From Dehalococcoidales bacterium (GTDB lineage Bacteria; Chloroflexota; Dehalococcoidia; Dehalococcoidales; UBA5627): DNA of 5,428 bases. Under the pieces are notes generated by a model. It made no database searches, had not been told where the DNA came from, and saw nothing but the letters and a program-made list of their open reading frames with translations. The position numbers and the translations under genes were made by a program. The stretch spans positions 1 to 5,428 of the forward strand of contig JAAYAZ010000116.1 of assembly GCA_012719115.1 (NCBI GenBank). Reading direction: 5' to 3'. Of this stretch, positions 1-3,863 are shown piece by piece. Every line of letters begins with the position of its first letter. The first letter of the stretch is position 1.

Positions 1-18
1 CAGAATCAGATGCTTCAA
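1..18 (-). CDS. Possible start of a further gene (TTG start), cut by window edge
   Basis: Just past the permease stop codon, the minus strand carries AGGGG overlapping that stop, then a short spacer and a TTG codon at 18-16. Reading on gives six codons, (M)KHLIL, before the window ends. Many ABC-2 permeases begin with a similar short basic and hydrophobic stretch, so this could be a second permease subunit of the same operon. Only six codons are visible and the start is not ATG, so this is a weak call made from position, the Shine-Dalgarno-like AGGGG and vague N-terminal resemblance. Confidence 0.2.
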
Positions 19-27
19 TTTCTACCC

Positions 28-768
28 CTATAGCGAAAGTATTATTCTTTCGGTAGTCATATTACGATATGCCGGAAACATCCCGATGACGATAACAGTT
101 GCAGTTCCCAGTAAAATAACTGCGAACAACCACGAACCTGCACCCAGCGAAGAGCGGACAGCAAGCTGAATCATTACATTAGCCATCACCGGCAGGAATA
201 TTTGCCCGATTACATTAGCCGTGACCGGCTTGCCAACCAGCCCGATGATATGCACAAACAGGGTTACGGCAAAATATAGAAGCGGTACTGCTAAAAGATT
301 GCTTATAAACATCCACGAAGTGAAAATGAATCCCGTATCCCCGCTAAAATAGATGAGATTCAGCACAATAAATGCCACTATGCTCATAATAACGGTGAAT
401 ATCAGCCCGGGTAAAAATACCGCCAGGCTTTTCCCCAGCCACATTCCTTTCGTAGATATGGGAGTTGCAAGCAGCGCCTGAATATTTCCCCCGGCTTTTT
501 CCCTCACCAGCGATTGATAGGAAAATACGCTCGAATAGATACCGATGGAGATAAAACTGGCGCAGAACAGGATAATTCCCATCGCATTTTCAAGAACAGA
601 CATATCGGGTACCGTTTTCTCCATTTCCGGATTCAGAAGCAGCGCCGCTACAATTGCAATAACACCGGCTACACAGATAAATGTTATGGTGAGTGTGATG
701 ACGGTAGTGGATATCATCCGTAGCTGATTCTTTATGGCAAACTTCATAACAAGCGCGATGTTACTCAT
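28..768 (-). CDS. ABC-2 type transporter permease
   Basis: This 246-aa integral membrane protein is the probable membrane half of an ABC-2 exporter that pairs with the ATPase encoded just upstream. It has about six hydrophobic segments, near residues 21-45, 62-82, 113-138, 147-171, 184-203 and 213-233. Between the second and third lies REKAGGNIQALLATPIS (89-105), which matches the cytoplasmic coupling motif of ABC-2 permeases (E-K-x-x-G...LLATPIS). Length and topology fit a complete subunit. Its ATG lies inside the end of the ATPase gene (ATGAGTAA, 8-nt overlap) with only a weak Shine-Dalgarno, which implies translational coupling. The substrate cannot be read from sequence; drugs, peptides, lipids or sodium are all possible for this family. 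Confidence 0.9.
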   Translation of the reverse strand: MSNIALVMKFAIKNQLRMISTTVITLTITFICVAGVIAIVAALLLNPEMEKTVPDMSVLENAMGIILFCASFISIGIYSSVFSYQSLVREKAGGNIQALLATPISTKGMWLGKSLAVFLPGLIFTVIMSIVAFIVLNLIYFSGDTGFIFTSWMFISNLLAVPLLYFAVTLFVHIIGLVGKPVTANVIGQIFLPVMANVMIQLAVRSSLGAGSWLFAVILLGTATVIVIGMFPAYRNMTTERIILSL

Positions 769-1696
769 TAACCGTTTCTGCCTCTTTCAGGATAGTGGAA
801 TAAAGTTCTTCCAGCGAGGCTTCACGCCGGCCGACTTTTTCTATTTTTACCCCCTGCCCGGCCAAATAGCTGATGATGTCGGAGACTTCGGCAGCCCCCT
901 CCCCGCTCTCGAAAAAGAGATTATTAGAGCTGTAATCGAAGAAACCCAATCCGGTTTGTTGTTTCAGATTATCGATAAGAGATTGGGATATATCGCTGCT
1001 GACTTCGACCACAATACTGCTTCTGCCCATTTTCTGCCGCAGGTCTTTCAGTTCCCCGTACATCTTTATTTCTCCGCGGTCTATAAGAGCTATGCGGTTG
1101 CAAATACGCTGCACTTCATCCAGATTGTGAGAGCTTAAAAGCACCGTTTTCTTTTCTACCCGCGCGATATCCAACAGTATTTTTCTTATGTCGATTTGTC
1201 CGGTAGGATCAACTCCTGCAGTGGGTTCATCGAGGATGAGAACCTCGGGATTGTGTACCATGGCACGTGCCAGCGAAAGCCGCTGCCGCATACCCTTGGA
1301 ATAAGTACCGGTGCGGTCATCGGCGCGGTCTGAAAGCCCCACCATTTCAAGAACTCTGCGGATACGCGCCGCAGGATCGGGGACAGCATAAATTTCGGCA
1401 TAATACTGCAGGTTATCGGTAGCAGTCATGGTATTATAAAGACCGTCAGGGTCGAGCGCAAAGCCAACTCTCATACGTGTAGAAGCCAGGCGAATATTCT
1501 GCCCCAGGATGTTGAGTTCTCCCGAATCCGCTTCTAAAAGACCCAAAAGTATGCGGATGGTGGTGGTCTTGCCGGCTCCGTTGGGACCGAGATAGCCGAA
1601 AATATCCCCGCTATTAACATCGAAAGTGACGTTTTTCAGAACCTGCCGCCTGCCTAGTTTCTTGCTGACGTTTTCGATATGTATTGCTGTATTCAT
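761..1696 (-). CDS. ABC-2 type transporter ATP-binding protein
   Basis: This 311-aa cytoplasmic ATPase should power the adjacent ABC-2 permease. Visible motifs are Walker A GPNGAGKTT (37-45), signature YSKGMRQRLSLARAM (132-146, SKGMRQ in place of LSGGQ, common in this subgroup), Walker B VLILDEPTAGVDP (152-164) and the switch histidine in SSHNLDEV (H190). At the Q-loop position the protein reads FALDPDGLY (about 79-87), with no glutamine. A C-terminal extension (about 220-311) follows the nucleotide-binding domain, as in CcmA/DrrA-type ATPases. I chose the ATG at 1696 because GAGG lies 7 nt upstream (1704-1707) and the family begins close to IHIENVSKK; a longer reading from 1720 adds eight unconserved residues. 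The gene lies 38 nt after the AbrB-like gene and overlaps the permease gene, so it is the middle gene of an operon. Confidence 0.93.
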   Translation of the reverse strand: MNTAIHIENVSKKLGRRQVLKNVTFDVNSGDIFGYLGPNGAGKTTTIRILLGLLEADSGELNILGQNIRLASTRMRVGFALDPDGLYNTMTATDNLQYYAEIYAVPDPAARIRRVLEMVGLSDRADDRTGTYSKGMRQRLSLARAMVHNPEVLILDEPTAGVDPTGQIDIRKILLDIARVEKKTVLLSSHNLDEVQRICNRIALIDRGEIKMYGELKDLRQKMGRSSIVVEVSSDISQSLIDNLKQQTGLGFFDYSSNNLFFESGEGAAEVSDIISYLAGQGVKIEKVGRREASLEELYSTILKEAETVNE

Positions 1697-1734
1697 TTTT
1701 AAACCTCGTTCCGGGTGCATTTGCCGAAAACCGA

Positions 1735-1992
1735 TTATTCTGCTTCTTTCTTCCTGCCGGCTGCAATATTGCTGAAATACTCAGCGCTGCCTTTCATATT
1801 CTGCTCCAGGATATCGATGGTAGCTATCCACAAACCCATTTTCATATCACCGAAGACCAGTATCTTATCGCCTCCATCTATATTAAAATCCTTGCGCGCC
1901 TCGGCCGGAATCACTATCTGTCCTCTTTCACTGACCGTGACCGAACCGTAGAATTTCTTACCCTCGGGAGCCTCTGAATTGATATCTTTTAT
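1735..1992 (-). CDS. SpoVT/AbrB-family DNA-binding regulator with apparent ATA start
   Basis: This gene encodes an 85-aa protein with a SpoVT/AbrB (MazE-type) swapped-hairpin DNA-binding domain. The segment VTVSERGQIVIPAEARK (18-34) is the family hallmark, followed by DFNIDGGDKILVFGD (35-49). The C-terminal part, about 55-85, is helical and ends in a basic/acidic tail. It is probably a dimeric transcription factor. It is the first gene of an operon with an ABC-2 ATPase and permease and probably controls its own operon. No ATG, GTG or TTG lies between the upstream in-frame stop (TAA, 2014-2016) and the conserved domain. ATA at 1992-1990 is the best start: AAGGA (2002-2006) lies 9 nt upstream, and the resulting (M)KDINSEAPEGKKFYGSVTV fits the usual N-terminus as I remember it. 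The reading frame is intact to TAA at 1737-1735. The gene is probable; the exact initiation codon is uncertain. Confidence 0.85.
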   Translation of the reverse strand: MKDINSEAPEGKKFYGSVTVSERGQIVIPAEARKDFNIDGGDKILVFGDMKMGLWIATIDILEQNMKGSAEYFSNIAAGRKKEAE

Positions 1993-1995
1993 AAC

Positions 1996-2023
1996 TTGTA
2001 TTCCTTGTATATTTTATTTGTAT
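1996..2023. repeat. Three TTGTAT direct repeats in the abrB-like leader
   Basis: TTGTAT occurs at 1996-2001, 2005-2010 and 2018-2023 on the plus strand (ATACAA on the gene strand). The first two flank the AAGGA Shine-Dalgarno of the AbrB-like gene, and the third is half of the neighbouring dyad. The arrangement suggests several half-sites for a DNA-binding protein, plausibly the encoded regulator. The region is AT-rich, which raises the chance level, so functional meaning is inferred. Confidence 0.45.
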
Positions 2024-2033
2024 GATTTACAAA
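2017..2033. promoter_or_regulatory. Candidate operator dyad TTTGTA-N5-TACAAA
   Basis: This is a perfect 6-bp inverted repeat with a 5-bp spacer. It covers the predicted transcription start (about 2031) of the minus-strand operon, just downstream of the -10 box at 2043-2038. A repressor bound here would block initiation. The likeliest ligand is the SpoVT/AbrB-type dimer encoded directly downstream. The dyad is seen directly; its operator role is inferred from position. Confidence 0.55.
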
Positions 2034-2037
2034 ACAT

Positions 2038-2065
2038 ATTTTACTATTTTTTCTTATTTTGTCAA
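2038..2065 (-). promoter_or_regulatory. Sigma-70 type promoter of the abrB-like/ABC operon
   Basis: On the minus strand a perfect -35 box TTGACA (2065-2060) is followed by a 16-bp spacer and TAAAAT (2043-2038), five of six matches to TATAAT. Transcription should begin near 2031 and give a leader of about 40 nt before the proposed ATA start at 1992. This is the strongest promoter match in the window. Confidence 0.75.
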
Positions 2066-2140
2066 GAGCTGTCCCCTATGCTGGCAATACTCGCATTTCA
2101 GGCTGTATACCCCTGCCGTTTTATCTGACTGTCTTTTCGG

Positions 2141-2149
2141 TGTTATAAT
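2141..2149 (+). promoter_or_regulatory. Extended -10 promoter for azlCD
   Basis: TGTTATAAT contains a perfect TATAAT (2144-2149) preceded by TG with one base between, the extended -10 pattern. No good -35 box stands at the usual distance (TTATCT at 2121-2126 is poor), as is typical for extended -10 promoters. The predicted start near 2156 gives a leader of about 78 nt before the proposed azlC start. Confidence 0.6.
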
Positions 2150-2181
2150 TACTACTTATTATCATATAAGGGCTTTGTACG

Positions 2182-2206
2182 CACATTCGACTTTAATAAG
2201 AATGTG
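2182..2206 (+). promoter_or_regulatory. Inverted repeat in the azlC leader
   Basis: CACATTC (2182-2188) and GAATGTG (2200-2206) form a perfect 7-bp stem around an 11-nt AT-rich loop. It lies between the azlC promoter and the azlC Shine-Dalgarno at 2220-2224. GAATGT is repeated in tandem at 2200-2211. It could be an RNA hairpin affecting ribosome access or a DNA operator. It lacks a T-run, so it is not a terminator. Confidence 0.4.
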
Positions 2207-2233
2207 AATGTAAAAGTTTGAGGGTTTAGTAAA

Positions 2234-2932
2234 ATAAGTAAGACAGTCGTATTTGCTTTTAAAAAAACCATCCCGATTATATTCGGGTACCTGTTTTTGG
2301 GTTCCGGATTCGGCATAATGCTTCAGGAAGCAGGCTACAATGCGCTATGGGCTTTATTCGGCAGTCTGTTTATTTATGCCGGTTCGGGGCAATATTTTAT
2401 GGTAACCCTGCTGGTTACCGGCGCTCCGCTTTTAACAGTAGCCGTTATGACCCTTCTGATTAATTCAAGGCATATTTTCTACGGGCTGGGATTTATCGAC
2501 CGCTACCGCCGGATGGGCTGGAAATACCCCTATATGGTGATGTCTCTGACTGACGAAACCTATGTTTTGCTGAGTACATGTAAATATCCCGAAGGTGTAG
2601 ACAGTGATAAAGCAGCTTTTTATATATCTTTGTTTAACCACTGCTGGTGGATTAGCGGCTCTGTATTGGGCGTACTCATCGGCACATTGATTCCTTTTGA
2701 CTTAACCGGAATAGATTTCTGTATGACGGCCTTGTTTGTTATTCTCCTGTTAAACCACATCAAACAGGTTAAAGCATTTACTCCGATTATAATCGGGCTA
2801 ATTTCCGCCGTTTTGTTCCTTCTTATAATGGGACCCGATAATTTTATACTACCTTCATTATGCTTTACGGTACTGTTACTGGCATTGCTTAAAGGGCGCA
2901 TCGAAACGGTAAAAGAGGTATCCGCATCATGA
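2234..2932 (+). CDS. azlC: AzlC family branched-chain amino acid exporter, large subunit, apparent ATA start
   Basis: This is a 232-aa inner-membrane protein. With AzlD it forms an exporter of branched-chain amino acids and their analogues (AzlCD; BrnFE in Corynebacterium). Visible family motifs include TIPIIFGYLFLGSGFGIML (12-30), YAGSGQY (48-54), INSRHIFYG (76-84) and SLTDETYVLL (104-113). Hydrophobic segments lie near 13-30, 38-60, 64-86, 133-155, 160-176, 183-200 and 204-219. The first canonical start in the frame, TTG at 2297, would delete most of the first membrane helix and has no Shine-Dalgarno. Between the in-frame stop at 2219-2221 and 2297 there is no ATG, GTG or TTG. ATA at 2234-2236 lies 9 nt after GAGGG (2220-2224) and yields (M)SKTVVFAFKKTIP, a normal AzlC N-terminus and length. 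The stop overlaps the azlD start by 4 nt. Family assignment is firm; the start codon is inferred. Confidence 0.9.
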   Translation: MSKTVVFAFKKTIPIIFGYLFLGSGFGIMLQEAGYNALWALFGSLFIYAGSGQYFMVTLLVTGAPLLTVAVMTLLINSRHIFYGLGFIDRYRRMGWKYPYMVMSLTDETYVLLSTCKYPEGVDSDKAAFYISLFNHCWWISGSVLGVLIGTLIPFDLTGIDFCMTALFVILLLNHIKQVKAFTPIIIGLISAVLFLLIMGPDNFILPSLCFTVLLLALLKGRIETVKEVSAS

Positions 2933-3267
2933 CTATCTCCGTATGGGACGCTGTCGCCATATTTGCGGTAACCGCAGTGGCTACCTGGGTAACCAGAGCG
3001 CTGCCGTTTCTGGTTTTTGGCAATAAAAAAGAGTTACCTGAGTTCGTAACTTATTTAGGGAGAGTTCTGCCCGGGGCTATAATGGCGACACTTGTAGTCT
3101 ATTGCTTGAGGTTAATCAACCTGACCGCGTTCCCTTTCGGCCTGGCGGAATTGATTTCGGTGGCGGTTGTCGTAATTCTCCATCTGTGGCGGAAAAATAT
3201 CTTCTGGAGTATGGCCGGCGGTACCCTCTGCTATATGATTTTAATCAGGACCATTTTCCCGTTTTAA
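2929..3267 (+). CDS. azlD: AzlD family branched-chain amino acid exporter, small subunit
   Basis: This 112-aa membrane protein is the small partner of AzlC. It has about four hydrophobic segments, near residues 5-30, 46-62, 68-86 and 91-110. Family motifs are TRALPF (22-27), YLGRVLPGAIMATLVVYCL (42-60), HLWRKN (85-90) and AGGTLCYMI (96-104). The length is normal. Its ATG overlaps the azlC TGA in ATGA, and a GAGG (2915-2918) lies about 10 nt upstream, so the two subunits are probably made in coupled fashion. A strong terminator begins 26 nt after its stop codon, ending the transcription unit. Confidence 0.93.
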   Translation: MTISVWDAVAIFAVTAVATWVTRALPFLVFGNKKELPEFVTYLGRVLPGAIMATLVVYCLRLINLTAFPFGLAELISVAVVVILHLWRKNIFWSMAGGTLCYMILIRTIFPF

Positions 3268-3292
3268 ATAGTGCCGGGATTTCTGTAAAACA

Positions 3293-3332
3293 AAAGACGG
3301 GCTGTTAAACAGCCCGTCTTTAAGTTCTTTTT
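3293..3332. terminator. Bidirectional rho-independent terminator
   Basis: A perfect 12-bp stem, AAAGACGGGCTG (3293-3304) with CAGCCCGTCTTT (3310-3321), closes a TTAAA loop. On the plus strand it is followed by a T-rich tail with TTCTTTTT (3325-3332), ending azlCD. On the minus strand the stem ends in TTTTGTTTT, ending the zinc-ribbon gene. It lies between the two convergent genes and serves both. Confidence 0.93.
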
Positions 3333-3344
3333 AAACCGATTAGT

Positions 3345-3641
3345 TTAGCGGCTTACTTTTCTGTAGCAATCGCTGCAATAGACCGGTTTATCGCCGCGGG
3401 GTTGAAAAGGAACCTCGGTAGCTTTGCCGCAACTGCCGCAAGTAACCGGGTACATCTGGCGTGACGAAGAATAGCCGCCGCTGTTTCCGCCTCTTTCTGC
3501 TTTTCTTGCCGAACGGCATGAAGGACAGCGCTTCGGCTCATTTGTATAACCCTTTGACTGGAAAAATTCCTGGTCTTCTGCGCTGAAAGTGAATGTAGCA
3601 CCGCAATCGGAGCACTGGATTGATTTGTCCTGAAAACTCAT
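3345..3641 (-). CDS. Small double zinc-ribbon protein
   Basis: This 98-aa soluble protein has two four-cysteine zinc sites. The first is C10-x2-C13 with C39-x2-C42, in a domain reading GYTNEPKRCPSCRSARKAER, as in the 'probable zinc-ribbon' (zf-trcl type) family. A Gly/Ser-rich linker (51-60) follows, then a second site of C68-x2-C71 with C89-x2-C92 (MYPVTCGSCGKATEVPFQPR...PVYCSDCY). Homologues are common in Chloroflexota and other anaerobes. Nucleic acid binding is usually assumed but the function is not established. The ATG at 3641 is preceded by a very strong Shine-Dalgarno, GAGGAGGT (3648-3655), with a 6-nt gap, so expression may be high. It is monocistronic, with a promoter candidate about 100 nt upstream and a shared terminator 23 nt downstream. 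Confidence 0.9.
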   Translation of the reverse strand: MSFQDKSIQCSDCGATFTFSAEDQEFFQSKGYTNEPKRCPSCRSARKAERGGNSGGYSSSRQMYPVTCGSCGKATEVPFQPRGDKPVYCSDCYRKVSR

Positions 3642-3683
3642 TGAATGACCTCCTCTCTTAAAATTTTTAGTTCAGAGTCTGAG

Positions 3684-3715
3684 TCATCCAATGGGGATGA
3701 GAATAAAATGATTCT
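3684..3715 (-). promoter_or_regulatory. Two small hairpins in the zinc-ribbon gene leader
   Basis: TCATCC (3684-3689) pairs with GGATGA (3695-3700) around a 5-nt loop. Directly beside it, AGAAT and ATTCT (3700-3715) can pair around a 6-nt loop. Both lie in the predicted untranslated leader of the zinc-ribbon mRNA, some 40 to 75 nt before its start codon. They may stabilise or regulate the message. The stems are short, so chance is possible. Confidence 0.3.
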
Positions 3716-3750
3716 TAATTCCTGTAATAACTTCAACTTAAACTTTCTTA

Positions 3751-3779
3751 ATTGTACACTAAGTCCGCAACAATTACAA
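3751..3779 (-). promoter_or_regulatory. Candidate promoter of the zinc-ribbon gene
   Basis: On the minus strand TTGTAA (3779-3774, four of six to consensus) and TACAAT (3756-3751, five of six) are separated by exactly 17 bp. Transcription would start near 3744 and give a leader of about 100 nt. The -35 match is modest, so the call is moderate. Confidence 0.5.
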
Positions 3780-3827
3780 AGTTACCCGTAAAAAGCTGGT
3801 AAAGCAAGCATTCAAGGAGTGATTATT

Positions 3828-3851
3828 GTGATAAACATAAAAAATCTGTAA
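3828..3851 (+). CDS. Seven-codon upstream ORF (GTG start) before the FAD oxidoreductase
   Basis: A good Shine-Dalgarno, AAGGAGTG (3814-3821), stands 6 nt before GTG at 3828. The ORF reads (M)INIKNL and stops at TAA (3849-3851). It is in the same frame as the oxidoreductase gene, whose ATG follows 12 nt later and has no Shine-Dalgarno of its own. Two of the seven codons are ATA. It may be a leader peptide that delivers ribosomes to the main gene by termination and reinitiation, or the remnant of an N-terminal extension cut by a nonsense change. There is no evidence that the peptide itself is functional. Confidence 0.4.
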   Translation: MINIKNL

Positions 3852-3863
3852 ACCAATATACCT

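Noticed and set aside
734..1138. 134-aa plus-strand ORF opposite the ATPase gene
   Set aside because: It is fully antisense to a well-supported ABC ATPase and has no family resemblance. Other short overlapping ORFs at 514-727, 1186-1401, 2620-2901, 3353-3601, 3883-4128 and 4348-5265 are likewise shadows of real genes.
1697..1720. Upstream ATG extending the ATPase by eight residues
   Set aside because: The ATG at 1696 has a well-placed GAGG and matches the family start; the extension runs through that Shine-Dalgarno.
1684..1977. 97-aa and 78-aa plus-strand ORFs
   Set aside because: They are antisense to the AbrB-like gene, which has clear domain similarity on the minus strand.
2014..2037. 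Minus-strand seven-codon ORF beginning with ATG upstream of the AbrB-like gene
   Set aside because: The ATG lies at the edge of the predicted -10 box and upstream of the predicted transcription start, so it should not be in the mRNA.
2022..2207. 61-aa plus-strand ORF in the divergent spacer
   Set aside because: It has no Shine-Dalgarno, its start lies inside the opposite promoter and operator, and its composition looks like translated noncoding AT-rich DNA.
2127..2248. 9-bp inverted repeat GACTGTCTT (2127-2135) / AAGACAGTC (2240-2248)
   Set aside because: The left arm is upstream of the predicted transcription start, so no RNA hairpin forms. The arms are about 100 bp apart, and a match of this length is only mildly unlikely by chance.
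2297..2299. TTG as the azlC start
   Set aside because: It would remove most of the first conserved transmembrane helix and lacks a Shine-Dalgarno.
3735..3763. Plus-strand promoter TTCAAC-N17-TACACT for the oxidoreductase gene
   Set aside because: Both boxes match the consensus poorly. No convincing plus-strand promoter could be picked in 3642-3827.
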